A stretch of 45,065 nt of DNA. It comes from Pelotomaculum sp. (lineage in GTDB: Bacteria; Bacillota; Desulfotomaculia; Desulfotomaculales; Pelotomaculaceae). The notes beneath the pieces are model-generated. The model was not told the origin of the DNA. It did not search any database and saw only the letters and a list, made by a program, of their open reading frames with translations. The position numbers and the translations under genes were made by a program. The stretch lies in contig JAHDOA010000029.1 of assembly GCA_018435055.1 (NCBI GenBank), forward strand, positions 1 through 45,065, written 5' to 3'. The stretch's first letter is position 1. The number at the start of each line of letters is the position of its first letter. Below, one piece after another: positions 23,290 through 32,271 of this stretch.

Positions 23290-26200
23290 TTAAACCCGCA
23301 ACAGGTTCCTTCTGCGTCCCCATCTCATTAGCGCCAAGGTCAAAAACACTACACACCCCAACCCGGCCAAGGGATGCATAATAAGGTAGGCAGCGGCAAC
23401 TACCGGCAGCAAACAAACCCTTACCAATACCTTTAACGTTTCATGCTGGGCTATATAGGCAGCAAGGGGCGGGGAATGTCTATAATAGAAATCAACAAAT
23501 GATGCGCCCGGTAGATTGGTAAGCAGGCACTGGTCACGGAAATTACGCAGCAACGCTACCGCAGGGGTGAACTTAGAGCCATAGGCGGCGGTAGCAATGA
23601 AGCATTCATCAATATCGCCGGAAACGGTATAAACGAAAGTCACTATCTCGCTATCCAGCATATCAGCCCTCACAGCAATGGCCTTTATGGTAGTATCTGC
23701 TTGAATCTCTATACCCTGCTCAGGATCGTACCGTTCTACGTTTTTGTTATCGTGAGTCGGCTCACTCCCGTCGCTGGTGTAAAGGATATATGCACCATCC
23801 GTGGTGGTGGTCAGTCTGACAACGGTACCCTGAGCCACCTCCCCTGGGGGCGGATCTGCAGTTGGGGCCGCAACCGCTGCTGGTCCTAGATGCTGGGTTA
23901 CCACTGCGTCGCTGTACCCGGCGGCTTTAACTACGATTGTATATGCACCGTCGGTAGTGAATGCGCCGGCGGCAATGTTCAGGTTGCCTGCCACCACTGT
24001 GTACAGGCCGGCAATGGAGGTACCGTTGACGGTTACATCTGTAATAGCTGCCTGCCAGGCTGGGTCATCGGCAAAGGTGATGTCAATTGCCTGCCCGACG
24101 GTGTTGTCTGTGTTGTCGCCAGTTAGCTCCGGTGGTGTAAGAGGAGGCGCTGTGCTTACTAGCTCAATACCTACAATATTGGAAATCGATGTTGCCCCGC
24201 TGACGACCGGTCCGACGAGCCGGAGCGGCCAGTTGCTGTCGGACTCGGGTATCAGGTTGCCGTCCAGCGTATTGGCGACAATATAGTCGTTGTTCCTGAT
24301 AATATCAGCGCTGTCGATAGTTACCGAATAACCGTCCTCCGCTGTAATCACGATCTGATACCCGGCCTCAGCCAGCTGGTTATTAAAGGCATTGTCGGAA
24401 TGCTGGTCAGCGTCGTCGACAAAGCCGGCCAGGAACCACAGGGGCATGCCTTCCCAGACCCGTCCTTTAGAATCTGTGTAGGAAGCCTTGTGGTTAGCGC
24501 CGAACTGACAGGTGAGGGCCGATTCAAAATAGGTTTTGCTCACATCATACTCAATACCACCGATATCCCGGCCATCGAGTTTCAGTGTCCAGTCACCCTG
24601 CGGTATGGAGTATATCTTGATAGTAGTAATATATTTTGCTGACAAGCCGGCACAGGAAGGATACTGGACACCATCACTGAAATAGTAGTGCCAGTATTGT
24701 TCCGGCAACGTTTCATGCATATCCCACTGGCCGTAGATATGGTCTTCCGGTGTAAAGAACAAACGCATACCATCTTTATAATTGGGCACGTATTTCCCGT
24801 CAGCCCACCAGGCCAGAATAGCGTCTCCCTGACGCTCCTGCACCGAAGGATCGGTATATATGGATGAATAAGGAAGCCTGGTCTCGTAATCGTCCTTGGC
24901 AACCAGTACGATTTCCGTCCCTGCTCCCATGCCGCCCACAAGCTCACAAAGATCTCTGATGCGGGTACCCTTCACGGCGTTTTCTATCTTGTAACCGCCG
25001 GGATATGTCTCATCAGCATCCCATACATCACCGGGGTTGTTGGTGATTCCCTCGTAGCGGTATACTGTTGTCCCGTCCCCGATCACGTCGAGTCCGCTCT
25101 CGTTCTCCATCCATTGATAATCAACCGTCATCTCTTCAAGAATGGTGACGCCGTCTTCATCGTATTTGATGATACGGACTTCAGGTACAGGCTGGATAGT
25201 TCCAAAATCCGTTATTTCAATTTCCGCGATGTTACCAACACTGGTACCGCCAAGAGTTCCATCATCCTTGGCGACACCGGCGCCGACCAGACGCAGCGGC
25301 CATGAATCACCGGTAAGCGGGTCACCGTTGCATTCATTGGCAATGATATAGTTGTTACTCCAGGTTACATCCGCGCTGGCAAAGTCTTTGGTGTATCCGT
25401 CTCCGGCTTTCACCAGAATTGTGTAACCGGCCGTCGCCTGATTGGCGTCATAATCGTGCGGCTGCCGGTCATCTACCCAACCAGTTAGTAACCAGAGAGG
25501 TATACCTGACCAGACGTTACCCTCACCGTCAGTCCATTCCACAAGGTGGCCGGAATTTGGACATGCCAGAGCGGCCTCAAACTCGGCCTGCGAGATAACA
25601 TCACTGATCCTGCCGTTTAGAGTAAGGTTCCAGCTTCCGGTCTCAGCCTCCGGTGTCTGCAGTTCAGGTATCTCTATCTTTACAATGTTGCCGACAGCAG
25701 ATCCCCCAAGAGAGCCGTCATCTTTAGCTACTCCAGCGCCTACCAGGCGCAGCGGCCATGAATCACCGGTAAGCGGGTCATCGTTGCATTCATTGGCAAT
25801 GATATAGTCGTTGCTTCCGGCTACATCCGCGCCGTTAAAGGTTCTGGAAAAATCATCTCCGGCAATCACTTTCACAGTATAGTTTGCAGCACGGTTATCA
25901 TCGAAAGTCCAGTGGCTGCTGGTTTCGATGTCATCCACCGCACCCAGGAGCACCCACAAGGGCACACCGGACCAGACGTTGCCGTCATTATCGGTCCATT
26001 CCTGGTAATGGCCCGAACCGGTGCAGGCAAGTCCTTCTTCAAACTCCTCCTGAGTGATAGTATCCCCTACATCTCCGAGCATTTCCAGGGCCCACCCTTC
26101 CTGCGGGGCAGGGAGACCTGACAGCTCAATGCGGACGATATTGCCCACCTGGGCTCCGCTTAAAACTGCCGAACCTTTCAGGTGGAGAGGCCAGCAGGGT

Positions 26201-28569
26201 TTTCCATTTACGGTCTTTTCCGGTAGCGGTTCGTTATTTAATGTGTTAGCAACAATATATCCACCGTTGCGGGCGATCGCCGCGCTGTCCAGGGTTGCCG
26301 ACCATCCGTCGCCGCTAATAACTTTAATCTGATAGTTCTGGGTGGCTAGTTCGTCGTTGAAGTTGAAGTGGTCAGGGCCGGCATCGGGGTCGTCGTCAAC
26401 CATGCCGACGAGCAGCCAGAGCGGCACTCCTCCCCATACATTACCGTCTCCGTCTGTCCAGGATACTTTATGACTGGAAGAGGCACAAGTAAGACCGTCC
26501 TCGAAGTAGGCCTTTGTGACAGACTGATTTTTTGCACCGGAAAGCTGCAGTGTCCAACCATCACCAGGGGTATCGCCCGTGGAGACAACTGTCTTCACGG
26601 CGGCGGTGGCCGCTGCCTTTACGGTATCGAGATCATCATCTTCGGCATCCGCATAATAAAACTCAACCTTATCCCCATCCGTAAGCTCAATCAGGTTCAA
26701 AGCGTCGTCGGCATTGTTGTAACCATCCTTAAAGACATCGTTGACGTAGGCATACCAGCTACTGCCTCCCTTTACATAGGGGTAGTCTTCCACATTGTCC
26801 AGAAGCAGGGCGCCCGATGACCCGTAATTCTTGTCGGTAACATCATAGGTAAAGCCCCTCGCCATCGCTGCTGCCTGAAGCGCCCCGAGCGGTGTGGTCT
26901 TGTTGACAGTGTATTTTGAATCCGAGTTGTAAGCGGTCACTTCAAAAGTCTCACTAGGACTCAGGTTAACTGTCCCGTCGTAGAGGACGTCTAACGACGG
27001 CGATGCCGTAGACATAGTCTGGGTCACTGTGGCATTGGTGTAACCGGTGGCCTTTACTACGATTGCATAGTCACCGGCAGTGGTGAATACACCGGCGTCA
27101 ATCGATATGGTACCTGCGCCAATAGTGTACTGGCCGGCTATCGATATCCCGCCCACGGTCACGTCGGTTATTGCTGCCCGCCAAGCCGCATCATCTGTAA
27201 AGGTGATCTCCACCGCCTGGCCGACTTCGTTACCGGTGGTATCGGCGGTAAGGGACGGCGGAGTCAGCAGCGCTGGGCTTGCCGTAACATAGTCAGTCTT
27301 TGTCTCATCGTCGCTGCCGGCGTCGTTGGTTACAGTCAGCTTGACACTGTAGGTGCCGGCCTCGGTGTACTCATATGACGGGTTCTGCTCGGTGGAGTCC
27401 ACCGTGCCGTCGTTATCAAAGTCCCAGGCCCATGAGGTCGGGCTGTTTGTCGACTGGTCGCTAAACTGTACAGTTAACGGTGCTGCGCCGCTGGTTACGT
27501 CAGCGGTGAAGGCGGCTACCGGGGCTACCGGCGCCGGGCTTACCGTAATATAGCCAATCTTTGCCTCATCGTCGCTGCCGGTGGCGTTGGTCACCGTAAG
27601 CTTGACGCTGTAAGTGCCGGCCTCAGTGTACTGATATGACGGGTTCTGGTCGGTACTGTCCACCGTGCCGTCGTTATCGAAGTCCCAAGCATAAGTCAGA
27701 GGCGCTGTGCCTGTCGACTGGTCGGTGAAGCTGACCATCAGCGGCGCCGTGCCGCTGGTCACGTCAGCGGTGAAGGCCGCCACAGGAGCTGACGACGCTG
27801 GCTCATTACTGTATATTGTCAGCTCAGAAACATACTGCACCGAAAGTCCGGTTGTGGTCGGATATTTTTCAGTTCCTTGCATATAATAATACCAGTATTC
27901 GGAATCCGCAGCCTCGTGCCAATCCCAGTTGCCGAAGACGTGGTAATCACCTGAGGGCAAACCCGCGATACTTGTAGGGCCTTCTTTGTACGTCGCTTCG
28001 GCAAACCAGACCAAACGCATGCCGTCGCTATAGCCGCTGTCGGGGTACTTGCCGTCCTTGTACCAGCAGACTACCATCGGGCCTTCACGGTCTGTGTATT
28101 CGTATACGTTCTTATAATCAAACGTTTTGGCTAAACCGTCGGTAGCTTTTATTCTTAACGTGTCGCCAGGAACCATCCCCCCCACCAGGTTGCAGAGGTC
28201 TTTCACATTGGTCCCCTTGAGAGCGCCCATATCCTTGGTATCCCAGTTGGTGTCTTCCGCCTCGTTCCAGCGAAGCATCTCCTGGGTCTCTTCATCAGGG
28301 TCGTCCACAAATACCGGCCCCTGGTGATAATAACGCGTGTCCCCGTCTCCCGTTACAAGTATGGAGGTTCCATCATTAAGCTCGCCGGCTTCTAACTCCT
28401 GATAGGTCACAGTTCTCTCTTCAAGAACAGTCGTTTTGTCGGAGGCGAGCTTTTTGATGGTCAGGCTTGTAGTAGCAGCGCTTGCTTCCGGCGGGGCATA
28501 TACGGCGGATAGCATTACCAGCAGTGTGACCATTAGCATTCCCAACCCATACCTTAGCAGTCTGTTCAT
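23290..28569 (-). CDS. Giant surface protein with repeated sulfite-oxidase-like modules and CFI-box membrane anchor
   Basis: A 1759-residue exported protein. ATG 28569 is preferred to the ATG at 28575 because GAGAGGAG abuts the latter but lies six bases from the former. Domains in order: signal; a module beginning SLTIKKLASD; two PKD domains (WDFDNDGTVDSTDQNPSY and a near copy); a DUF1533-like domain; a DUF4430/transcobalamin-like domain (SSWYAYVNDVFKDGYNNADD); three modules with WTDGDGNVW-G(V/I)PLWLL; another module like the first; one more PLWFL module; a second DUF1533-like domain; a chitobiase-like domain; and a C-terminal CFIATAAYGS segment with transmembrane helix and basic tail. It follows leader RNA copy 4. 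Probably a membrane-anchored multi-site binding protein. Confidence 0.85.
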   Translation of the reverse strand: MNRLLRYGLGMLMVTLLVMLSAVYAPPEASAATTSLTIKKLASDKTTVLEERTVTYQELEAGELNDGTSILVTGDGDTRYYHQGPVFVDDPDEETQEMLRWNEAEDTNWDTKDMGALKGTNVKDLCNLVGGMVPGDTLRIKATDGLAKTFDYKNVYEYTDREGPMVVCWYKDGKYPDSGYSDGMRLVWFAEATYKEGPTSIAGLPSGDYHVFGNWDWHEAADSEYWYYYMQGTEKYPTTTGLSVQYVSELTIYSNEPASSAPVAAFTADVTSGTAPLMVSFTDQSTGTAPLTYAWDFDNDGTVDSTDQNPSYQYTEAGTYSVKLTVTNATGSDDEAKIGYITVSPAPVAPVAAFTADVTSGAAPLTVQFSDQSTNSPTSWAWDFDNDGTVDSTEQNPSYEYTEAGTYSVKLTVTNDAGSDDETKTDYVTASPALLTPPSLTADTTGNEVGQAVEITFTDDAAWRAAITDVTVGGISIAGQYTIGAGTISIDAGVFTTAGDYAIVVKATGYTNATVTQTMSTASPSLDVLYDGTVNLSPSETFEVTAYNSDSKYTVNKTTPLGALQAAAMARGFTYDVTDKNYGSSGALLLDNVEDYPYVKGGSSWYAYVNDVFKDGYNNADDALNLIELTDGDKVEFYYADAEDDDLDTVKAAATAAVKTVVSTGDTPGDGWTLQLSGAKNQSVTKAYFEDGLTCASSSHKVSWTDGDGNVWGGVPLWLLVGMVDDDPDAGPDHFNFNDELATQNYQIKVISGDGWSATLDSAAIARNGGYIVANTLNNEPLPEKTVNGKPCWPLHLKGSAVLSGAQVGNIVRIELSGLPAPQEGWALEMLGDVGDTITQEEFEEGLACTGSGHYQEWTDNDGNVWSGVPLWVLLGAVDDIETSSHWTFDDNRAANYTVKVIAGDDFSRTFNGADVAGSNDYIIANECNDDPLTGDSWPLRLVGAGVAKDDGSLGGSAVGNIVKIEIPELQTPEAETGSWNLTLNGRISDVISQAEFEAALACPNSGHLVEWTDGEGNVWSGIPLWLLTGWVDDRQPHDYDANQATAGYTILVKAGDGYTKDFASADVTWSNNYIIANECNGDPLTGDSWPLRLVGAGVAKDDGTLGGTSVGNIAEIEITDFGTIQPVPEVRIIKYDEDGVTILEEMTVDYQWMENESGLDVIGDGTTVYRYEGITNNPGDVWDADETYPGGYKIENAVKGTRIRDLCELVGGMGAGTEIVLVAKDDYETRLPYSSIYTDPSVQERQGDAILAWWADGKYVPNYKDGMRLFFTPEDHIYGQWDMHETLPEQYWHYYFSDGVQYPSCAGLSAKYITTIKIYSIPQGDWTLKLDGRDIGGIEYDVSKTYFESALTCQFGANHKASYTDSKGRVWEGMPLWFLAGFVDDADQHSDNAFNNQLAEAGYQIVITAEDGYSVTIDSADIIRNNDYIVANTLDGNLIPESDSNWPLRLVGPVVSGATSISNIVGIELVSTAPPLTPPELTGDNTDNTVGQAIDITFADDPAWQAAITDVTVNGTSIAGLYTVVAGNLNIAAGAFTTDGAYTIVVKAAGYSDAVVTQHLGPAAVAAPTADPPPGEVAQGTVVRLTTTTDGAYILYTSDGSEPTHDNKNVERYDPEQGIEIQADTTIKAIAVRADMLDSEIVTFVYTVSGDIDECFIATAAYGSKFTPAVALLRNFRDQCLLTNLPGASFVDFYYRHSPPLAAYIAQHETLKVLVRVCLLPVVAAAYLIMHPLAGLGCVVFLTLALMRWGRRRNLLRV
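25292..25352. repeat. 61-base internal direct repeat, copy a
   Basis: Identical to 25748-25808 except for one base that I can see. It codes for the end of consecutive PLWLL-type modules in the giant protein (IIANEC...SWPLRLVG). Such near-identity between otherwise diverged modules points to recent gene conversion. Confidence 0.85.
25748..25808. repeat. 61-base internal direct repeat, copy b
   Basis: Partner of 25292-25352, in the preceding module of the same giant protein. Confidence 0.85.
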
Positions 28570-28629
28570 ATGCATCTCCTCTCATTTAATAAATATTTTA
28601 TATTCATTGTACTTACCACAGACAGCTTT

Positions 28630-28700
28630 TTAGCTGTAAAAGAGCTGACTATGGCGCTGGCTGTTTCAGCTCTGGTAACAGCTTTCAGACTATATATGTC
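28630..28700 (-). pseudogene. Remnant of an SLH repeat
   Basis: The minus strand here encodes SLKAVTRAETASAIVSSFTAK, which resembles the last third of an SLH repeat (ATRAEAVTVI...). It has no complete domain and no associated start. It lies between leader RNA copy 4 and the giant protein gene, suggesting that an SLH gene once stood downstream of this leader. Confidence 0.5.
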
Positions 28701-28819
28701 CCAGGGGCAGGCTTTATGGCTTCCCGTGAAAATAACACCTCGCCCGCAGCTCGTCAAACCACATTCAACACCCCCTTGTATTTACTTAAATTTCAAAACA
28801 CACAATTCCGGTATGCGGG

Positions 28820-28855
28820 AAAAAAACAAAAGCCAGCCGCCGAAAGGCAACTGGC
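28820..28855 (-). terminator. Terminator hairpin after leader RNA copy 4
   Basis: Minus-strand GCCAG(TT)GCC...GGC(GG)CTGGC stem (28832-28855) followed by TTTTGTTTTTTT. It lies between the leader RNA and the giant protein gene, as an attenuator would. The rest of 28570-28920 holds a second short hairpin near 28880 and the SLH remnant. Confidence 0.75.
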
Positions 28856-28920
28856 CACATGTGGAATAAAAAAAGCTAAACCTTTAAAAAGGTCAGCCCG
28901 AATGCCACAATATTAGAAAA

Positions 28921-29025
28921 TTGCCAATTTTCTTTCCGCACCCGGGAAGTGCAGCCGTTTCCCGCTACACTCTGGCGGCCCAAGATCCCTAGCCGGCGGC
29001 CTTAGGTTCGAGGGCTCGAAAATTG
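28921..29025 (-). ncRNA. Structured leader RNA, copy 4 (riboswitch candidate)
   Basis: The GAAA-capped stem is 28962-28971 with 28948-28957 (AGTGTAGCGG/CGGCTGCACT, nine of ten paired). CCTAAG (29001-29006) and TAGGG (28987-28991) form the receptor-like pair, and the 5' end carries TTTTCGAGCC. The 3' conserved box is GGTGCGGAAAG. Stem sequence differs strongly from copies 1-3, yet the fold is preserved. It precedes the giant surface-protein gene with a terminator in between. Confidence 0.65.
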
Positions 29026-29146
29026 TCAAAACTTACATTATGATTTATTTTGATATAATTCTACGTCAGCATTAAATAGTCCTTCAAAAATTGGAAACAG
29101 AAGAAATATTTTTGATAAATAAGGATGCTAACAATGGTATTCAAAT

Positions 29147-29839
29147 TCAGTGGGCCATCCGATCTACTAAAGGCAGAGAATCTAAAATATAGCCTTCCTG
29201 TCGCTTCCTGAACCCGGCGATATTTTTCAGTGATTTTTTTACTTCTTCTTTAAAAACCCTTTTGTCGACGGTATTATCTAGCTTACAATAGCAATCAATA
29301 AATTTATTGATCACATCAAATTTTTCCCTGGTAAAGGGAGGGTTATTGCTAAGGATGTAGGCACAGCACTCGGCGATATCCTGCTCGGGCCGACCAAATA
29401 TTTCTGCTTCGAAATCCAGGGCATAGAAATCGTCCTGATAAAAAATAAAATTTCTCAGATTGGCGTCGTCTTTTAACATAACCGCGCCGTTTGCCTGCAT
29501 GTTGGCCTTGTGAAACCCGTAAAACCACTCCGCCAGTCTGGCAATCCACCTGGGTGAATAGGATGATACAGCATCAATAATATGTGTGAGAAGGGTGCCT
29601 TCGATATATTGCATATAGAGCACGTTTTCATGCACCCCATATACGGAAGGGACGTTTACGTACAAGCTGCTCAGGCGTCTGAGCAGGCGGTATTCTCTCA
29701 GCGCCGCGTAGGCATCCGGATATTCCTTTACTACCACCGGAAGAATACGTCTGTCCCACACCATCTCATTTAAAGTAACCCGGTTGCGCCTGCTGTGGAA
29801 GTGTTTTATTTCCGGGGCGCCAATCCAGATAGATTTCAT
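29147..29839 (-). CDS. Small-molecule or protein kinase-like phosphotransferase
   Basis: A 230-residue protein with a minimal kinase fold of the RIO/Kdo-kinase/aminoglycoside-phosphotransferase type. VVVKEYPDAYAALREYRLL suggests the ATP lysine and its glutamate partner, KDDANLRNF (about 123-131) resembles the catalytic loop with Asp and the metal-binding Asn, and ALDFEAEIFG (about 139-148) the DFG-like Asp. Start ATG 29839 has AAAGGAAGG upstream. It is the last gene after the ECF transporter genes, about 50 bases downstream of the T component. A natural guess is phosphorylation of the imported vitamin-like compound, trapping it inside, as thiamine kinase does; the substrate cannot be read from sequence. 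Confidence 0.65.
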   Translation of the reverse strand: MKSIWIGAPEIKHFHSRRNRVTLNEMVWDRRILPVVVKEYPDAYAALREYRLLRRLSSLYVNVPSVYGVHENVLYMQYIEGTLLTHIIDAVSSYSPRWIARLAEWFYGFHKANMQANGAVMLKDDANLRNFIFYQDDFYALDFEAEIFGRPEQDIAECCAYILSNNPPFTREKFDVINKFIDCYCKLDNTVDKRVFKEEVKKSLKNIAGFRKRQEGYILDSLPLVDRMAH

Positions 29840-29891
29840 TTAAGGCCAGTCCTTCCTTTAAATACAATCGCCAGATAGTAACCTCTTTCCT

Positions 29892-30701
29892 TTAAAAACA
29901 ATGCGTGAGAAAAATCCCTCCCGCCAGCAACAGGATTGTGCCGGTAGCCAGAATCAGCCATTCCTTTTTATCAACAGACTGCTTAAAGAGATAAGACCTG
30001 CCGGAATACAGCCCAAAAGCCCGGCTTTCCATAGAAACAGCCAGGTAATCCACTTTATTAAGAGCGCAGATAACCAGCGGGGTTAACAGGTATTTTACCG
30101 CCCTGAGAATTTTGCCGGGCGACATCCCTTCCAGGTCGATTCCTTTGGCCATCTGGGCGTTCCTGATAATGGTGAGTTCCCGGGTAAAGACCGGTATAAA
30201 ACGGAGCGAGGTAATGAGCGCGAAGCCGTAGCGGTAAGGCAGTCCGGCCTGCATTAAAGCATAAACAAGCTTGTTGGGGTCGGTGGTACTTACAAATAGG
30301 TAGCTGGAAGCAATAATATTTATAAACCTCAGCATCATCACCAGGCCTGCCACTGCGCCGGCGGACCAGATCCGCAGGGTGATACTGCTGAAAACAGCAT
30401 ATTCCAGTAGCAGGTAACCCTGCCGGACCGAGATGACCTGGATAAGCATGATCAGCAGACCGAACAGCAGTATTACCCTCAACTTGCGCAGAAAGAAACC
30501 AGGGCCCAACCCGGAAATTCCGTAGAACACCAGTAGAACAAAAAACAACGCGAGAGCTGTAACAACATGCGAAAATACGATAACGCTGGTGCTGTATATG
30601 ATTAGCAGCAGCAGTTTCGGCAGCGGGTGCAGCCGGTGCACGGCAGTGTCCCCCGGCATATAGGCCAAGCCGGGAAAAAGATTCTTAAGACCCCTGGCCA
30701 T
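29892..30701 (-). CDS. ECF transporter transmembrane (T) component, YkoC/CbiQ-like
   Basis: About 269 residues from the ATG at 30701; an earlier ATG at 30761 is possible but would overlap the ATPase gene by 77 bases. Several hydrophobic segments are followed by the two conserved coupling motifs of EcfT: RNAQMAKGID and SMESRAFG in the cytoplasmic region. EcfT links the two ATPase domains to the substrate-binding S component. It is translationally coupled to the upstream ATPase gene. Together with the YkoE-like S component, this is a dedicated (group I) ECF importer. Confidence 0.85.
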   Translation of the reverse strand: MARGLKNLFPGLAYMPGDTAVHRLHPLPKLLLLIIYSTSVIVFSHVVTALALFFVLLVFYGISGLGPGFFLRKLRVILLFGLLIMLIQVISVRQGYLLLEYAVFSSITLRIWSAGAVAGLVMMLRFINIIASSYLFVSTTDPNKLVYALMQAGLPYRYGFALITSLRFIPVFTRELTIIRNAQMAKGIDLEGMSPGKILRAVKYLLTPLVICALNKVDYLAVSMESRAFGLYSGRSYLFKQSVDKKEWLILATGTILLLAGGIFLTHCF

Positions 30702-32271
30702 AGCATAAATCCCCAATGACATTGCTGCCGGGCAGGTAGTCCTTGAAACCAAGCTCTTCAAGCAGCTTGAAACCTTCTTCTACCGGACTGTCAAGCAGCA
30801 GCTTCCCGTTTTCTAAAAATAATATCCTGTTACAAAAATCCCGCACAAAATCAGGCTCATGACAGACAATCACGGCCATCCCGCCCGCACTGCGGTGTTT
30901 TAACACCGCCTGCCAGAATATGTCCGCCCGCCGGTAGTCCTGTCCAATTAATGGTTCGTCCAGCAGCAGCATTTCCGGGTTATATCCCAGCACAGACACC
31001 AGTGTCAGCCTTTTTTTCTCTCCCAAACTCAGGCTGAAAGGAATCCCCTCTTTGTACTGCAGCAAATCAAATTCCAATAGAAGTGAATTTATTCCGGCAT
31101 TCATCGCGCTTTCGCCTCCAAACAGCATAATTGAAGGCAGCGCTGCCTCCCGGTAAACAGTATTTTCAAATATCTGGTGGTTGGGATTCTGAAAGACCAT
31201 GCCCATGTGCCTGGCCCGCCGTGATACCTTTTCAGCGGTAATATCCCTGCTGCGGTAAACAATCCTGCCCCGCTCCAGCTTGTTGATCCCCAGGAGCGAA
31301 AGCAGCAGGGTGGTCTTGCCGGAACCGTTGCAGCCCATAACAGCCGTGATCTGTCCCGGATGGATATCGAAATTGATATCTTCAAGGATCCTCTTGCCAC
31401 CGCAGCTTACAGTCAAATCTCTGACACTCAGGACCGGATTGGCCTGGCTGTGCCGCTCTTCAGTTGTGGATTGGTTTGAGCTTTCCTCTTCTCCAGTTTT
31501 ATAGCCAAAGTCAAAATAATACTTTTGCCGGCTGCAGTAGTTTTTATAAACATGGCCCGGCTCCCCGTCACAAATTATGCGGCCCTTGTCCATAACCAGC
31601 AGGCGGTTGGAAATAGGAATGAGCTGCCTGAGCCGATGCTCTATTATGATGACCGCGGTGTCAGCCTCCATCTTTTTTATCACTTGCAGCACCTCGGTTG
31701 TGCCGCACGGGTCAAGGTTGGCGGTCGGCTCGTCCAGAATGATCAGCGCAGGTTTCATAGCCAGTACCGAGGCAATGGCAATGCGCTGTTTTTCACCACC
31801 TGAGAGAGAATAGACCTCTCGGTCCCGCAGGTGAAGGGAACCGACCGCCCCCAAGGCCCATTCCACCCTGTCTTTTATCTCTTCCCGGCTGAGGCAGAGG
31901 TTCTCGGGGCCAAAAGCCACCTCGTCAACTACTTTCAGGGTGCACAGCTGGGCTTCCGGGTCCTGCTGAACCAGGCCGATAGCTCCGGCGAGCTTTTGGG
32001 GAGGGCACTGCCGGCTGTCCATACCGTTGACGATGACTGAGCCGCTCATTTCACCCCCCACATGGTGCGGGATAAACCCGGCCAGGCAAAGTGCCAAGGT
32101 TGATTTTCCGCAACCGCTTCCGCCGGTTATGCTGATAAATTCACCTTTATCCACCCGCAGGTTGATATCGCTTAAAGCTGGTTCCCTGCTTCCCTCATAT
32201 TTAAAAGTGACCCCGCCTACACAAACAACCGGTAAGTCTATTTCAGTCACGCCCTGTCGCTGGTTATTCAA
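30685..32271 (-). CDS. ECF transporter fused double ATPase, YkoD-like
   Basis: A 528-residue protein with two complete ABC domains: Walker A GGSGCGKST (about 35) and GCNGSGKTT (about 317); signatures LSGGEKQR and LSLGEKKR; Walker B ALIILDEPTANLD and MLLLDEPLIGQD. The fused arrangement is that of YkoD, which powers uptake of thiamine or its pyrimidine moiety; cobalt-type relatives exist. A TTG start at 32271 overlaps the end of the S-component gene by eight bases, so translation is probably coupled. Confidence 0.88.
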   Translation of the reverse strand: MNNQRQGVTEIDLPVVCVGGVTFKYEGSREPALSDINLRVDKGEFISITGGSGCGKSTLALCLAGFIPHHVGGEMSGSVIVNGMDSRQCPPQKLAGAIGLVQQDPEAQLCTLKVVDEVAFGPENLCLSREEIKDRVEWALGAVGSLHLRDREVYSLSGGEKQRIAIASVLAMKPALIILDEPTANLDPCGTTEVLQVIKKMEADTAVIIIEHRLRQLIPISNRLLVMDKGRIICDGEPGHVYKNYCSRQKYYFDFGYKTGEEESSNQSTTEERHSQANPVLSVRDLTVSCGGKRILEDINFDIHPGQITAVMGCNGSGKTTLLLSLLGINKLERGRIVYRSRDITAEKVSRRARHMGMVFQNPNHQIFENTVYREAALPSIMLFGGESAMNAGINSLLLEFDLLQYKEGIPFSLSLGEKKRLTLVSVLGYNPEMLLLDEPLIGQDYRRADIFWQAVLKHRSAGGMAVIVCHEPDFVRDFCNRILFLENGKLLLDSPVEEGFKLLEELGFKDYLPGSNVIGDLCYGQGS

